DNA of 64,000 nucleotides from Yanshouia hominis (lineage in GTDB: Bacteria; Bacillota; Clostridia; Oscillospirales; Ruminococcaceae). The notes under the pieces were generated by a model. That model was given only the letters and a program-made list of their open reading frames with translations. It had not been told where the DNA came from and searched no databases. The stretch covers positions 62,001 to 126,000 of the forward strand of contig JACRTB010000006.1 in NCBI GenBank assembly GCA_014385025.1. Direction: 5' to 3'. A program made the translations under genes and the position numbers. Below are positions 1-9,623 of this stretch, piece by piece. The number at the start of each line of letters is the position of its first letter. Positions within the stretch are counted from its first letter, which is position 1.

Positions 1-105
1 CGCTGCGGCGGTTTAACCGGTTTTTTGCGGGGAAATGAGAAAACACACGGCACAGTGGATTGAGAAAAGGGCGTCTCCGGCAACTAAAAACAGGAGGCGA
101 AAAAA

Positions 106-417
106 ATGGCAGTCAAAGAAAAAATCCGTATCCGTGTAAGAGGCTATGACCACCAGCTGGTCGATGCGGCCGCAGAGAAGATTGTCGAAACCGCCAAGCG
201 CACCGGCGCGAAGGTTTCGGGTCCGATCCCGCTGCCCACCGACAAGGAGATCGTCACCATCCTGCGCGCGGTCCACAAGTACAAGGACTCCCGCGAGCAG
301 TTTGAGATGAGGACCCACAAGCGTCTCATCGACATTCTCCGCCCCAGCAACAAGACAGTCGAGGCGCTCACCGGACTCGAGCTCCCCGCGGGCGTCGAGA
401 TCGAGATCAAGCTCTGA
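106..417 (+). CDS. rpsJ: 30S ribosomal protein S10
   Basis: S10 of the small-subunit head, also a transcription antitermination partner (NusE) in bacteria. The 103-residue product has the normal family length and starts [17 protein letters not shown]; the IPLPT loop and the [10 protein letters not shown] segment are typical. An AGGAGG site lies 9 bases upstream of the ATG. It is the first gene seen of the S10 operon; its promoter must lie outside the window. Confidence 0.98.
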   Translation: MAVKEKIRIRVRGYDHQLVDAAAEKIVETAKRTGAKVSGPIPLPTDKEIVTILRAVHKYKDSREQFEMRTHKRLIDILRPSNKTVEALTGLELPAGVEIEIKL

Positions 418-624
418 CAGGGCGGGCCGCCGTGAACGAAAGAAAGCGGCAAGGGGCTGTCCGCGCGGGAAACGCCCGAAGGCACGCGCGCAAACGAAGC
501 GCGGCCGGACGCGGCCCATTGCGCGAAGAGGCTTGACCGCCGCGCCGGAAACGCATTTCCGGAAGACGCGGCAAAGGTAATGTTGGCATCTGCCAACCAA
601 TAACCGAAGGAGGAAAACAAAACC
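418..624 (+). other. Structured 207-nt spacer between rpsJ and rplC
   Basis: This spacer is long for an S10 operon and has no convincing gene. It holds a perfect hairpin at 545-562 (seven paired bases, CGCA loop) and a second at 582-597 (GTTGGCA paired with TGCCAAC), followed by the rplC ribosome-binding site. It may serve autoregulation, processing or translational control; no known r-protein leader was recognised. Confidence 0.5.
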
Positions 625-1266
625 ATGCAAAAGGCAATCATCGGCAAGAAGCTCGGTATGACCCAGCTGTTTGACGAAAACGGCGTCGTGATCCCGGTCA
701 CGGTCGTCGAGGCGGGTCCCTGCGTCGTCGTGCAGAAAAAGACGGCCGAAAACGACGGATATGATTCCGTGCAGCTCGGCTTCGGCGAGGTTACGGACAA
801 GCACGTCAACAAGCCCATGAAGGGTCATTTCGCCAAGTCTGACGTCGCCTGCAAGAAGGTCCTGCGGGAATTCCGCCTTGAGGACTGCGGCGCCGCCTCT
901 GTCGGCGACATCATCAAGGCCGACACCTTCGCCTCCGGCGAAAAGGTGGACGTCTGCGGCACCAGCAAGGGCAAGGGCTACGCGGGTGCGATCAAGCGCT
1001 ACGGCGTCCACTCCCTGAAGGCCACCCACGGCACCGGCCCTGTCGGCCGGCAGTCCGGCTCCATGGGCGCCTGCTCGACCCCTTCGAGAATCATGAAGGG
1101 CAAGAAGATGGCCGGCCACATGGGCGCTGAGCGGATCACCGTCCAGAATCTGGACATTGTCCGCGTCGACGCCGAAAACAACCTGATCGCCCTCAAGGGT
1201 GCGATCCCCGGCCCGAAGGGCGGCATCGTCTTTATCACCGACGCCGTCAAGGGCCAGAAGGCTTAA
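625..1266 (+). CDS. rplC: 50S ribosomal protein L3
   Basis: L3 binds 23S rRNA early in large-subunit assembly and reaches towards the peptidyl-transferase centre. The 213-residue product begins [20 protein letters not shown], the usual L3 N-terminus. The glycine-rich extension [20 protein letters not shown] is intact near residues 138-157. AGGAGG precedes the ATG. It follows rpsJ and precedes rplD, the canonical S10 order. Confidence 0.98.
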   Translation: MQKAIIGKKLGMTQLFDENGVVIPVTVVEAGPCVVVQKKTAENDGYDSVQLGFGEVTDKHVNKPMKGHFAKSDVACKKVLREFRLEDCGAASVGDIIKADTFASGEKVDVCGTSKGKGYAGAIKRYGVHSLKATHGTGPVGRQSGSMGACSTPSRIMKGKKMAGHMGAERITVQNLDIVRVDAENNLIALKGAIPGPKGGIVFITDAVKGQKA

Positions 1267-1284
1267 AGGGAGGAGGAATTCACC

Positions 1285-1908
1285 ATGCCGAAGGTTACAG
1301 TTTATAACATGTCCGGCGCCCAGGTCGGTGAGATTGAGCTCTCCGAAGCGGTGTTCGGCATTCAGCCCAACCAGGTCGCTGTTCACGCGGTGATCAAGAA
1401 CTATCTCGCCAACCAGCGCCAGGGCACCCAATCCACCCTGACCCGCACCGAGGTCCGGGGCGGCGGCAGAAAGCCCTGGAGACAGAAGGGCACCGGCCAT
1501 GCGCGCCAGGGCTCAATCCGCGCCCCCCAGTGGAACCATGGCGGCATCGCGCTCGGCCCCAAGCCCCGCGATTACAGCTATTCCCTGAACAAGAAGGTCC
1601 GCAGGCTCGCCCTCAAGTCGGCCTTCTCCTCAAAGGTGCTCGAGAACGCCCTGGTCGTCGTTGACGAAATCAAGGCCGGCGAGTACAAGACCAAGAGCGT
1701 CATCGCGATGCTCAAGGCCCTCAACATCGAGGGCAAGGCGCTGGTCGTCACCGCCGAGAAGGATGAGAAGTTCGTCAAGTCGGCGGCCAACATCCCCGGC
1801 GTCAAGACCGCTCTGACCAACACCATCAATGTTTATGACATCGTCAACGCCGGCAAGCTGGTCCTCTCGAAGGACGCCGTCGCCAAGATCGAGGAGGTGT
1901 ACGCTTAA
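1285..1908 (+). CDS. rplD: 50S ribosomal protein L4
   Basis: L4 lines the peptide exit tunnel and in some bacteria represses the S10 operon. The product is 207 residues; the tunnel loop GGGRKPWRQKGTGHARQGS lies near residues 61-79 and is well conserved. It starts 18 nt after rplC behind a GGAGGAAT site. The stop abuts the rplW ATG directly, so the two are probably translationally coupled. Confidence 0.98.
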   Translation: MPKVTVYNMSGAQVGEIELSEAVFGIQPNQVAVHAVIKNYLANQRQGTQSTLTRTEVRGGGRKPWRQKGTGHARQGSIRAPQWNHGGIALGPKPRDYSYSLNKKVRRLALKSAFSSKVLENALVVVDEIKAGEYKTKSVIAMLKALNIEGKALVVTAEKDEKFVKSAANIPGVKTALTNTINVYDIVNAGKLVLSKDAVAKIEEVYA

Positions 1909-2205
1909 ATGAAAGCCGCACAGGATATCATCATCCGCCCTGTCATCACCGAGCGGAGCATGGGCGGAATCGCCGCCGGCAAGTACACCTTTGAGGTAGC
2001 GAAGGACGCCAACAAGATCGAGATCGCCGAGGCGGTCGAGATCCTCTTCCCCGGCACCAAGGTCGCTTCGGTCAATACCATGCACGTCCGCGGCAAGCAG
2101 AAGCGCATGGGCAGGAACGTCGGCATGACCAAGAGCTGGAAGAAGGCTGTCGTCACCATCAAGGCTGATTCCAAGAAGATCGAGTTCTTCGAGAGCATGG
2201 TCTGA
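1909..2205 (+). CDS. rplW: 50S ribosomal protein L23
   Basis: L23 sits at the tunnel exit, where trigger factor and SRP dock. The 98-residue product contains IIRPVITERSM near the N-terminus and the basic segment MHVRGKQKRMGRNVG. The ATG follows the rplD stop with no gap, and its Shine-Dalgarno (GAGGAGG) lies inside the end of rplD. Confidence 0.98.
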   Translation: MKAAQDIIIRPVITERSMGGIAAGKYTFEVAKDANKIEIAEAVEILFPGTKVASVNTMHVRGKQKRMGRNVGMTKSWKKAVVTIKADSKKIEFFESMV

Positions 2206-2303
2206 TTGCGCCCCGCCTGATGGGAAGAAATGAGAAATAACGACGACTTGGGTATGGGATTCTCATAGTTCCCGCTAACAAGTTATGAGGAGTGAAACAT
2301 CAG
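2206..2303 (+). other. Putative structured leader before rplB
   Basis: A 98-nt spacer, visibly richer in A and T than its surroundings. ACTTG near 2247 can pair with CAAGT near 2280, enclosing GGGA...TCCC. An alternative pairing of TATGGGA with the following TTCTCATA is mutually exclusive with it. The Shine-Dalgarno GAGGAG (2287-2292) is just after the fold, so control of L2 translation is possible but unproven. Confidence 0.4.
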
Positions 2304-3137
2304 ATGGCTATCAAATTTTACAAGCCCACGACCCCCGGCCGCCGTCAGATGACTGTCACCGACTATTCGGAGCTTTCGAAGGTTGCTCCTGAAAAAAGTC
2401 TGCTTTCGGTCATCAAGGCGACCGCCGGCCGCAACAATACCGGCCGCATCACCGTCCGCCACCGCGGCGGCGCCAACCGCCGGAAATACCGCATCATCGA
2501 CTTCAAGCGCGATGTGCAGGGTGTTCCCGCGACCGTCCTGACCCTCGAGTATGATCCCAACCGCTCGGCGCACATCGCGCTCGTCCAGTACGAGGGCGGC
2601 GAGAAGCGCTACATCATCGCCCCGCAGGGCCTCAAGGTCGGCGATGTGGTAATGAGCGGCGAAGGCGCCGACATCAAGCCCGGCAACGCGCTGCCGCTGA
2701 CCAACATCCCGGTCGGCACCTTCGTGCATAACGTCGAGCTTTATCCCGGCAAGGGCGCTCAGCTTGCCCGCGCCGCCGGCGTGATGGCCCAGCTCATGGC
2801 CAAGGAGGGCAACTACGCCCTGCTCCGCCTGCCTTCCGGCGAGCTGCGCCGTGTGCCCGTCACCTGCATGGCCACCGTCGGCCAGGTCAGCAACATCGAC
2901 CATGAGAACGTTTCCTACGGCAAGGCCGGCCGCAACCGCCACAAGGGCTGGCGCCCGACCGTCCGCGGCTCGGTCATGAACCCCTGCGACCACCCGCATG
3001 GCGGCGGCGAGGGCAAGAGCCCTGTCGGCCGTCCCGGCCCTGTAACCCCCTGGGGCAAGCCCGCGCTGGGTTACAAGACCAGAGACAAGCATCACCGCTC
3101 TGACAAGTATATTGTCAAGCGCCGCAATGCGAAATAA
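2304..3137 (+). CDS. rplB: 50S ribosomal protein L2
   Basis: L2 is needed for subunit joining and peptidyl transferase activity. From the ATG at 2304 the product is 277 residues beginning [17 protein letters not shown], the usual start. An in-frame GTG at 2292 was rejected because it overlaps the GAGGAG Shine-Dalgarno, which sits 11 nt before 2304. The C-terminal [20 protein letters not shown] segment with its functional histidine is intact. Confidence 0.98.
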   Translation: MAIKFYKPTTPGRRQMTVTDYSELSKVAPEKSLLSVIKATAGRNNTGRITVRHRGGANRRKYRIIDFKRDVQGVPATVLTLEYDPNRSAHIALVQYEGGEKRYIIAPQGLKVGDVVMSGEGADIKPGNALPLTNIPVGTFVHNVELYPGKGAQLARAAGVMAQLMAKEGNYALLRLPSGELRRVPVTCMATVGQVSNIDHENVSYGKAGRNRHKGWRPTVRGSVMNPCDHPHGGGEGKSPVGRPGPVTPWGKPALGYKTRDKHHRSDKYIVKRRNAK

Positions 3138-3157
3138 GAAGGAGGCTTGAATCGAAG

Positions 3158-3433
3158 ATGGGTAGAAGTATTAAAAAGGGCCCGTACGTGCAGGAAAGAC
3201 TGCTTGCCCGGGTTCAGGCGATGAACGCCTCCGACGAGAAGAAGGTACTCAAGACCTGGAGCAGATCCTCCACGATCTTCCCGGATTTTGTCGGTCACAC
3301 CTTCGCGGTCCATGACGGCCGCAAGCACGTACCGGTCTATGTTACGGAAGACATGGTCGGCCACAAGCTCGGCGAGTTTGCGCCCACCAGAACCTTCCGC
3401 GGACACGCCGGCGCCAAGAAAACCGGTAAGTAG
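3158..3433 (+). CDS. rpsS: 30S ribosomal protein S19
   Basis: S19 forms part of the small-subunit head and contacts the A-site finger together with S13. The product is 91 residues starting [15 protein letters not shown], with the conserved [20 protein letters not shown] and ending in a basic tail. It has the normal length and follows rplB by 20 nt with a GGAGG site. Confidence 0.98.
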   Translation: MGRSIKKGPYVQERLLARVQAMNASDEKKVLKTWSRSSTIFPDFVGHTFAVHDGRKHVPVYVTEDMVGHKLGEFAPTRTFRGHAGAKKTGK

Positions 3434-3451
3434 CCGAAAGGAGGAAACAGC

Positions 3452-3787
3452 ATGGAAGCCAGGGCATATCTGAGAGGAGTCCGCATCTCGCCCCGCAAGG
3501 TGCAGATTGTCCTCGACCTGATCCGCAATAAGCCCACCAACGTTGCGCTTGCAATCCTGAGAAACACCCCCAAGGCTGCGAGCGATCCGGTTGCAAAGCT
3601 GCTCAAGAGCGCGATGGCCAACGCGGAAAACAACCACAGCATGGATAAGAATCATCTCTATGTCGCCGAGTGCTTCGTCACTCCCGGCATGATTATGAAG
3701 CGCATCATGCCCCGCGCGCAGGGCAGAGCGTTCCGCATCAACAAGAGAACTTCCCACATCACCATCGTGGTGAAGGAACAGGAATAA
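3452..3787 (+). CDS. rplV: 50S ribosomal protein L22
   Basis: L22 spans the large subunit; its beta hairpin lines the exit tunnel. The product is 111 residues, beginning [18 protein letters not shown]. The hairpin region [19 protein letters not shown] is conserved near residues 86-104. An AAGGAGG site precedes the ATG, and the position between rpsS and rpsC is canonical. Confidence 0.98.
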   Translation: MEARAYLRGVRISPRKVQIVLDLIRNKPTNVALAILRNTPKAASDPVAKLLKSAMANAENNHSMDKNHLYVAECFVTPGMIMKRIMPRAQGRAFRINKRTSHITIVVKEQE

Positions 3788-3807
3788 CCGAAAGAGGAGG
3801 GTAAACA

Positions 3808-4491
3808 ATGGGCCATAAAGTCAATCCGCATGGATTAAGAGTAGGCGTAATCAAGGATTGGGATTCCCGCTGGTTTGCCAAGGACAACGCTTTCGGCGAC
3901 ATCCTTGTGGAAGATTATCAGCTGAGAAAGTATCTCAAGAAGCGCCTTTATGACGCCGGCGTCCCGAAGATCGAAATCGAGCGTGACGCCACCAAGGTCA
4001 AGATCAACATTTTCTGCTCCCGTCCCGGCGTGGTCATCGGCCGCCAGGGCGCCGAGATCGAGAAGGTCCGGCTCGAGTGCGAGAAGATGGTCAACAAGAA
4101 CCGCGAGACCCCCGTCAGCGTTTTTGTCAACGTGGTCGAGGTCAAGTCCGCCGACAAGAACGCCCAGCTCGTGGCTGAGAACATCGCCGCGCAGCTCGAG
4201 GGACGCGTCTCTTTCCGCCGCGCCATGAAGCAGGCCATCGGCCGCGCCATGAAGTTCGGCGCCCGCGGCATCAAGGTTCAGGTTTCCGGCAGACTCGGCG
4301 GCGCCGAAATCGCCCGCACCGAGCACTATCACGAGGGCACCATCCCGCTGCAGACCCTGCGCGCCGACATCGACTACGGCTTTGCGGAGGCAGCGACCAC
4401 CTACGGCCGGATCGGCGTCAAGGTCTGGATCTACGCCGGCGAGGTGCTTCAGGAGGCAAGACAGCCCCGTAAGGAAGGAGGCAGCAGATAA
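3808..4491 (+). CDS. rpsC: 30S ribosomal protein S3
   Basis: S3 lies at the mRNA entry pore. The 227-residue product has the N-terminal [20 protein letters not shown], a KH domain with [14 protein letters not shown] (about residues 72-85) and the C-terminal S3 domain. Its TAA overlaps the rplP ATG by one base (ATAATG), implying coupling. Confidence 0.98.
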   Translation: MGHKVNPHGLRVGVIKDWDSRWFAKDNAFGDILVEDYQLRKYLKKRLYDAGVPKIEIERDATKVKINIFCSRPGVVIGRQGAEIEKVRLECEKMVNKNRETPVSVFVNVVEVKSADKNAQLVAENIAAQLEGRVSFRRAMKQAIGRAMKFGARGIKVQVSGRLGGAEIARTEHYHEGTIPLQTLRADIDYGFAEAATTYGRIGVKVWIYAGEVLQEARQPRKEGGSR

Positions 4492-4919
4492 TGCTTCTGC
4501 CCAAGAGAGTAAAATACCGCAGAGTCCACAGAGGCAGAATGACCGGCAAGGCTGCCCGCGGAAACTATGTTTCCTACGGCGATTACGGTCTTCAGGCTCT
4601 TGAGCCCGCCTGGATCACCTCCAACCAGATCGAGGCTGCCCGTATTGCCATGACCCGCTACATCAAGCGTGGCGGTCAGGTTTGGATCAAGATTTTCCCC
4701 GACAAGCCGATCACCAAAAAGCCGCTCGGCACCCGTATGGGTTCCGGTAAGGGCGCGCCCGAGCAGTGGATCGCCGTCGTCAAGCCCGGCAAGGTCATGT
4801 TCGAAATCGGCGGGGTTCCCGAGGAGCTTGCCCGCGAGGCCATGCGTCTCGCCATGCACAAGCTGCCGATCAAATGCAAGTTTGTCAAGAAGGAAGCAGA
4901 GGAGGTTGTGGCCGAATGA
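4491..4919 (+). CDS. rplP: 50S ribosomal protein L16
   Basis: L16 helps position tRNA at the A site. The 142-residue product starts [17 protein letters not shown] and contains [15 protein letters not shown]. It overlaps the rpsC stop by one base and the rpmC start by four (ATGA), as in many Firmicutes. Confidence 0.98.
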   Translation: MLLPKRVKYRRVHRGRMTGKAARGNYVSYGDYGLQALEPAWITSNQIEAARIAMTRYIKRGGQVWIKIFPDKPITKKPLGTRMGSGKGAPEQWIAVVKPGKVMFEIGGVPEELAREAMRLAMHKLPIKCKFVKKEAEEVVAE

Positions 4920-5113
4920 AAGCGTCTGAACTCAGAGAAATGTCCGTCACCGAGCTCAATGCCAAGCTCGCCGACCTGAAGGCCGAACTCTTTAACCTTC
5001 GTTTCCAGCACACCATCAACCAGCTCGACAATCCCCTTCGTCTCGTCGCGGTCCGCAAGGATATCGCGCGGGTCAAGACGCTGATTGGCGAGGCCGAGCG
5101 CAAGCAGGCGTAA
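4916..5113 (+). CDS. rpmC: 50S ribosomal protein L29
   Basis: L29 is a small two-helix protein at the tunnel exit. Starting at the ATG that overlaps the rplP stop (ATGA), the product is 65 residues, [18 protein letters not shown]..., with [15 protein letters not shown] typical of the family. A longer in-frame extension to 4766 lies inside rplP and is not real. Confidence 0.97.
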   Translation: MKASELREMSVTELNAKLADLKAELFNLRFQHTINQLDNPLRLVAVRKDIARVKTLIGEAERKQA

Positions 5114-5133
5114 CGTCGAAAGGAGGATAAACT

Positions 5134-5391
5134 TTGAGCGAGAGAAATCTGCGGAAAACCCGTGTCGGCGTTGTCGTCAGTGACAAGATGGATAAGACCG
5201 TCGTCGTCGCAGTCAGAGACTCGGTCCGCCATCCGCTTTACAAGAAGATCGTCAAGCGCACCGTGAAGTTCAAGGCCCACGACGAAGCGAATTCCTGCGG
5301 CATCGGCGACAAGGTCGCGATCATGGAAACCCGCCGGCTGTCGGCCGACAAGAACTGGCGTGTGGTCGAGATCCTCGAAAAGGCCAAGTAA
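5134..5391 (+). CDS. rpsQ: 30S ribosomal protein S17
   Basis: S17 is an early-assembly OB-fold protein of the small subunit. The 85-residue product uses a TTG start at 5134, preceded by AAGGAGG with good spacing. It begins [20 protein letters not shown] and retains the KTVVVAV and DKVAIMETR strands. Confidence 0.97.
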   Translation: MSERNLRKTRVGVVVSDKMDKTVVVAVRDSVRHPLYKKIVKRTVKFKAHDEANSCGIGDKVAIMETRRLSADKNWRVVEILEKAK

Positions 5392-5627
5392 CGCGGCGCC
5401 GTCCCGGTCTCTGATTTTGGGAACGGCATCCACGCAAGGGACGTTCAGGGACGCGGGCGTATGCGAAGCGTGTTTGGACGCGGCTTACCGCGCGGGCTTC
5501 AAACACCGTGCGGTGACACACGAAAATAGATGAGAAACCGGTCTGAGCGCCACCGCGAATGGGCGGTGAGCAGCGGCCCAGCAGGGCCCCGGCAGGCCGG
5601 CGGATACCGAAAGGAGGAAACCGCTCC
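5392..5627 (+). other. Structured 236-nt spacer between rpsQ and rplN
   Basis: This gap is unusual: rpsQ and rplN are normally separated by a few tens of bases. It is GC-rich with several short self-complementary stretches (for example CCGCGCGG near 5490, and inverted GGCCGG/CCGGCC arms around 5577-5600). It has no start codon with a ribosome-binding site except that of rplN (AAGGAGG at 5610-5616). No gene is visible. Confidence 0.45.
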
Positions 5628-5996
5628 ATGATTCAGATGCAAACCTATCTGAAGGTCGCTGATAATACCGGCGCCAAGGAGCTCATGTGCATCCGGGTTC
5701 TCGGCGGCACCAGAAGAAGATATGCAAACATCGGCGACGTCATCGTCTGCTCGGTGAAAAAGGCCGCCCCCGGCGGCGCCATCAAGAAGGGTGAGGTTGT
5801 CAAGGCGGTTGTGGTCCGCTCCGCGAAGGGGCTGCGCCGCGAGGATGGCACCTATATCCGCTTCGACGATAACGCGGCAGTCATCATCAAGGAAGATAAA
5901 AACCCCCGCGGCACCCGTATCTTTGGACCAGTCGCGAGAGAGCTTCGTGAGAAGGACTACCTGAAAATCTTGAGCCTCGCTCCCGAGGTTCTGTAA
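5628..5996 (+). CDS. rplN: 50S ribosomal protein L14
   Basis: L14 lies at the subunit interface. From the ATG at 5628 the product is 122 residues, [18 protein letters not shown]..., exactly the family start and length. The upstream in-frame ATG at 5559 would add 23 unrelated residues and lacks a ribosome-binding site. AAGGAGG precedes 5628 by 11 nt. Confidence 0.98.
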   Translation: MIQMQTYLKVADNTGAKELMCIRVLGGTRRRYANIGDVIVCSVKKAAPGGAIKKGEVVKAVVVRSAKGLRREDGTYIRFDDNAAVIIKEDKNPRGTRIFGPVARELREKDYLKILSLAPEVL

Positions 5997-6011
5997 CGGA
6001 GGTGTACGAGC

Positions 6012-6329
6012 GTGAACAAACTTCACATCAAAAGAGATGACACGGTCGTCATCCTGTCCGGCAAAGACAAGGGCAAGAAGGGCAAGGTTCTCGAGACCTC
6101 TCCGAAGGAGCAGAAGGTCATCGTAGAGGGCGTCAACATGGTCACCAAGCATGTCAAGCCCCGCCGTGCCGGCGAGCCGGGCGGCATCGTTTCCGCGGAG
6201 GGCGCCATGTACGCCGCCAAGGTGATGCTCGTCTGCCCGTCCTGCGGCAAGCCCACCCGTGTCGCCCACAAGGTGCTGGCGGATGGTACCAAAACGCGCG
6301 CCTGCAAGAAGTGCAACGCGACTTTCTAA
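6012..6329 (+). CDS. rplX: 50S ribosomal protein L24
   Basis: L24 is an assembly initiator containing a KOW motif. The 105-residue product uses a GTG start after GGAGGT and begins MNKLHIKRDDTVVILSGKD. The KOW stretch GKDKGKKGKVL is intact. The C-terminal half has CPSCGKPTR and CKKCN, a zinc-ribbon pattern seen in many bacterial L24 proteins. Confidence 0.98.
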   Translation: MNKLHIKRDDTVVILSGKDKGKKGKVLETSPKEQKVIVEGVNMVTKHVKPRRAGEPGGIVSAEGAMYAAKVMLVCPSCGKPTRVAHKVLADGTKTRACKKCNATF

Positions 6330-6346
6330 AGTGAGGAGGAAAAGAC

Positions 6347-6886
6347 ATGGCTAGATTAAAGGACCGTTACCAGAACGAAGTAGCCGGCCAGCTTTTCAAG
6401 CAGTTCGGCTATAAGAGTGTCATGCAGATCCCGAAGCTTGAGAAGGTCGTCGTCAACGTCGCCTGCGGCGAAGGCAAAGACAACCCCAAGATCATCGAGG
6501 CGGTCGTCGGAGATCTCGGAAAGATCACCGGCCAGCGCGCACAGGTCTGCAAATCCAAGAAGAACATCGCGAACTTCAAGCTCCGTGAAGGCCAGCCGGT
6601 CGGCTGCAAGGTCACCCTGCGCGGCGAGCGGATGTATGAGTTCTGTGACAGGCTCTTCAACGTCGCCCTGCCCCGTGTCCGCGATTTCAAGGGCATTTCG
6701 GCCAACGGCTTCGACGGCAGAGGCAACTTCTCCTTCGGCCTCAAGGAGCAGCTCATGTTCCCCGAGATCGAATACGATAAAATCGACAAGGTCCGCGGCA
6801 TGGACATCACCTTTGTGACCACCGCCAAGACCGACGAAGAGGCCAAGGAGCTGCTCGCGCAGCTCGGCGCCCCGTTCGAGAAATAA
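6347..6886 (+). CDS. rplE: 50S ribosomal protein L5
   Basis: L5 binds 5S rRNA and contacts P-site tRNA. The product is 179 residues, the standard length. It contains [35 protein letters not shown] and the [18 protein letters not shown] segment. GAGGAGG precedes the ATG. Confidence 0.98.
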   Translation: MARLKDRYQNEVAGQLFKQFGYKSVMQIPKLEKVVVNVACGEGKDNPKIIEAVVGDLGKITGQRAQVCKSKKNIANFKLREGQPVGCKVTLRGERMYEFCDRLFNVALPRVRDFKGISANGFDGRGNFSFGLKEQLMFPEIEYDKIDKVRGMDITFVTTAKTDEEAKELLAQLGAPFEK

Positions 6887-6901
6887 GGAGGAGAAATCAG
6901 C

Positions 6902-7087
6902 ATGGCAAAGACCAGTATGAAAATCAAGCAGCAGCGCCCTGCCAAATTCTCTTCCCGGGAGTACAACAGGTGCAAGATCTGCGGCCGTCCCCATGCGTAT
7001 CTGAGAAAGTACGGCGTCTGCCGTATCTGCTTCAGAGAGCTGGCATATAAAGGACAGATTCCCGGCGTGCGCAAGGCAAGCTGGTAA
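6902..7087 (+). CDS. rpsZ: 30S ribosomal protein S14, zinc-binding form
   Basis: Short 61-residue type Z S14 of the small-subunit head. Four cysteines in CKIC and CRIC, 13 residues apart, form the zinc ribbon. The C-terminal end [11 protein letters not shown] is characteristic. A zinc-free S14 paralogue, if present, is elsewhere. It starts 15 nt after rplE behind AAGGAGG. Confidence 0.97.
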   Translation: MAKTSMKIKQQRPAKFSSREYNRCKICGRPHAYLRKYGVCRICFRELAYKGQIPGVRKASW

Positions 7088-7112
7088 GTAGGATCAAAAG
7101 GAGGTTTACGGC

Positions 7113-7511
7113 ATGCATATCACCGATACCATCGCTGACCTGCTGACCCGCATCCGCAATGCGAGCACGGCGCGTCACGACTCGGTCGATGTTCCCGCTT
7201 CCAACATGAAGAAGGCGATTGTCCAGATTCTGTTGGACGAGGGCTATATTAAAAGCTACACCGTCGTGGAAGACGGCAAGCAGGGCGTGATCCGCATTGT
7301 GCTCAAATACACCGCGGGCAAGACCCCTGTCATCACCGGACTCAGAAGAGTTTCCAAGCCGGGTCTTCGTATCTACACCAGCTGCGAAGAGGCGCCCCGC
7401 GTCATGAAGGGACTGGGCATCGCCATCCTTTCGACCTCGAAGGGCGTTATGACCGATAAGGAAGCCAGAAAACAGAATGTGGGCGGCGAAGTGCTCGCCT
7501 TCGTCTGGTAA
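7113..7511 (+). CDS. rpsH: 30S ribosomal protein S8
   Basis: S8 organises the central domain of 16S rRNA. The 132-residue product begins [17 protein letters not shown], has [21 protein letters not shown] and the C-terminal [20 protein letters not shown], all family hallmarks. AAAGGAGG precedes the ATG. Confidence 0.98.
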   Translation: MHITDTIADLLTRIRNASTARHDSVDVPASNMKKAIVQILLDEGYIKSYTVVEDGKQGVIRIVLKYTAGKTPVITGLRRVSKPGLRIYTSCEEAPRVMKGLGIAILSTSKGVMTDKEARKQNVGGEVLAFVW

Positions 7512-7525
7512 GGGGGGCGCGAGAG

Positions 7526-8071
7526 ATGTCTAGAATCGGAAGAAAGCACATCGCCATCCCCGCGGGCGTCGAGGTCAAGGTCAACGGCCATGAGGTCACC
7601 GTCAAGGGACCGAAGGGCACTCTGACCAACTCCTTCAACCCCGAGATCGGCATCGAGGTCAAGGAAAACGAAGTCATCGTCACCCGCCCGAGCGACGATC
7701 CGGTCCACCGCAGCCTGCACGGGCTGACCCGGACCCTTGTTTCCAACATGGTCACCGGCTGCCACGAGACCTTCAAGAAGGAACTCGAGGTCAACGGCGT
7801 TGGCTATCGTGTCGCCAAGCAGGGCAAGAACCTTGTCATGAACCTGGGCTTCTCGCATCAGGTGATCATGGCGGAGGCCGAAGGGATCACCGTTGAGGTT
7901 CCCGCGCCCAACAAGATCATCATTGTCGGCTGCGATAAGCAGAAGGTCGGCCAGTTCGCGGCGGAAGTCCGCGAGAAGCGTCCTCCCGAGCCTTATAAGG
8001 GCAAGGGCATCAAGTATATCAACGAGGTCATCATCCGCAAGGAAGGCAAGGCCGGCAAGGGCAAAAAGTAA
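7526..8071 (+). CDS. rplF: 50S ribosomal protein L6
   Basis: L6 sits near the GTPase-associated centre. The 181-residue product starts [17 protein letters not shown] and ends with the conserved [20 protein letters not shown] region. It starts 14 nt after rpsH; the upstream stretch is G-rich (AGGGGGG). Confidence 0.98.
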   Translation: MSRIGRKHIAIPAGVEVKVNGHEVTVKGPKGTLTNSFNPEIGIEVKENEVIVTRPSDDPVHRSLHGLTRTLVSNMVTGCHETFKKELEVNGVGYRVAKQGKNLVMNLGFSHQVIMAEAEGITVEVPAPNKIIIVGCDKQKVGQFAAEVREKRPPEPYKGKGIKYINEVIIRKEGKAGKGKK

Positions 8072-8088
8072 GAAAGGAGTGAATGCAC

Positions 8089-8448
8089 ATGGTCAACAAA
8101 ATCGATAGCAACAAGGCTCGTCTGAAAAGACATGTCCGCGTGAGAAACAAGATCAACGGCACTGCCGAGCGTCCGCGCCTGAGCGTGTTCCGCTCCGCCA
8201 AGAACATCTACGCACAGATCATCGACGATAAGGCCGGCGTCACTCTGGTGTCTGCTTCTTCGCTCGAGAAGTCCTTCACCGAGAAGGGCTCGGATAAGGC
8301 CGCCGCCCGTGCAATCGGCAAGCTTGTCGCCGAGCGCGCGGTGGAGAAGGGGATCACCGCGGTGGTGTTCGACCGCAGCGGCTACCTCTATCATGGACGG
8401 ATCAAAGAACTCGCTGAGGGCGCCCGCGAGGGCGGACTCAACTTCTAA
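8089..8448 (+). CDS. rplR: 50S ribosomal protein L18
   Basis: L18 brings 5S rRNA to the large subunit. The product from 8089 is 119 residues, [19 protein letters not shown]..., matching the usual length. The ATG at 8083 lies only 3 nt from the AGGAG site, whereas 8089 has a 9-nt spacing, so 8089 is preferred. The conserved [20 protein letters not shown] and [12 protein letters not shown] are present. Confidence 0.96.
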   Translation: MVNKIDSNKARLKRHVRVRNKINGTAERPRLSVFRSAKNIYAQIIDDKAGVTLVSASSLEKSFTEKGSDKAAARAIGKLVAERAVEKGITAVVFDRSGYLYHGRIKELAEGAREGGLNF

Positions 8449-8465
8449 GGTAAGGAGGGATACGT

Positions 8466-8966
8466 TTGGCTCGTATTGACGCTACGGCAATGGAACTCAA
8501 CGAGAAGGTCGTTGCTATCAACCGTGTTTCCAAGACGGTAAAGGGCGGCCGCGTGATGAAATTTTCCGCGCTCGTCGTCGTCGGCGACGGCAAAGGGCTG
8601 ATCGGCTACGGCCTCGGCAAGGCGAGCGAGGTTCCCGAGGCGATCCGCAAGGGACTCGAAGACGCCAAGAAAAACATGTTTAAGATTTCCCTCAAGGGAA
8701 CCACCATTCCCCATGAGGTGATCGGGTGCTTCGGCGCGGGCCGCGTGCTGATGCTCCCCGCTCCCCAGGGTACCGGTGTTATCGCCGGCGGCCCGGTGCG
8801 CGCGGTGCTTGAAGTCGCGGGCATCAAGGATATCCGCACCAAGTGCCAGCGTTCGAACAACCCCTGCAACGTGGTGACCGCCACCTGCGAGGGACTCCGT
8901 TCGCTGCGCAATGTCGACGAGGTCGCCGCGATCCGCGGCAAGAACGCCGACGAGATCCTGGGCTAG
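8466..8966 (+). CDS. rpsE: 30S ribosomal protein S5
   Basis: S5 acts in mRNA unwinding and translational fidelity. The 166-residue product starts at a TTG (8466) with AAGGAGGG just upstream. It contains [16 protein letters not shown] and the C-terminal half with [18 protein letters not shown]. Length and order are canonical. Confidence 0.97.
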   Translation: MARIDATAMELNEKVVAINRVSKTVKGGRVMKFSALVVVGDGKGLIGYGLGKASEVPEAIRKGLEDAKKNMFKISLKGTTIPHEVIGCFGAGRVLMLPAPQGTGVIAGGPVRAVLEVAGIKDIRTKCQRSNNPCNVVTATCEGLRSLRNVDEVAAIRGKNADEILG

Positions 8967-8980
8967 GAGGTAGGAGGATT

Positions 8981-9160
8981 ATGGCTAACATTAAAATCAA
9001 GCTGGTCAAGTCCACCGCGGGCTGCCTGAAGGACCAGATTGCCACCGCCGAAGCACTCGGTCTTCGCAAGATCGGAAATGAAACGGTTCAGCCCGACAAT
9101 GCGGCGACGAGGGGCAAGATCAAGAAGATTTCCCATCTCGTCTCCTGGACCGAGGCTTAA
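8981..9160 (+). CDS. rpmD: 50S ribosomal protein L30
   Basis: Small 59-residue L30, MANIKIKLVKSTAGC..., starting at the ATG at 8981 behind TAGGAGG. A longer in-frame opening to 8843 overlaps rpsE and is not real. It lies between rpsE and rplO, its normal place. The final SHLVSWTEA is typical for Firmicutes. Confidence 0.96.
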   Translation: MANIKIKLVKSTAGCLKDQIATAEALGLRKIGNETVQPDNAATRGKIKKISHLVSWTEA

Positions 9161-9181
9161 ACAGAGGAGGTGCAACCAGCT

Positions 9182-9622
9182 ATGAAACTGCATGAGTTAT
9201 CCCCGGCGCCCGGCTCGACCAAGAGCGTGTTCCGCAAGGGCAGAGGCGCGGGCTCCGGCAACGGCAAGACCGCCGGCAAGGGCCACAAGGGCCAGAAGGC
9301 CCGTTCGGGCGGCAGCATCCGTCCCGGCTTCGAAGGCGGCCAGATGCCCCTTCAGAGACGTATCCCGAAGCGCGGCTTCAACAACATTTTTGCCAAGGAA
9401 TATGTCTCGATCAATGTCGATGTGCTCAACCGCTTTGAGGATGGCGCCGTTGTCGATGCCCAGGCCATTGCCGACGCCGGCATCATCAAGAACACCCGCG
9501 ACGGCATCAAAATCCTCGGCAGAGGCGAGCTTGAGCGCAAGCTTACGGTGATCGCTTCGGCGTTTTCCGCGTCCGCCAAGGAAAAGATTGAGGCGGCTGG
9601 GGGAAAGGCCGAGGTGAAGTAA
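9182..9622 (+). CDS. rplO: 50S ribosomal protein L15
   Basis: L15 joins late in large-subunit assembly. From the ATG at 9182 the product is 146 residues, [15 protein letters not shown]..., with the glycine/lysine-rich [13 protein letters not shown] and [17 protein letters not shown]. The alternative GTG at 9170 overlaps the GAGGAGG site. One base separates its stop from secY. Confidence 0.97.
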   Translation: MKLHELSPAPGSTKSVFRKGRGAGSGNGKTAGKGHKGQKARSGGSIRPGFEGGQMPLQRRIPKRGFNNIFAKEYVSINVDVLNRFEDGAVVDAQAIADAGIIKNTRDGIKILGRGELERKLTVIASAFSASAKEKIEAAGGKAEVK

Positions 9623-9623
9623 G

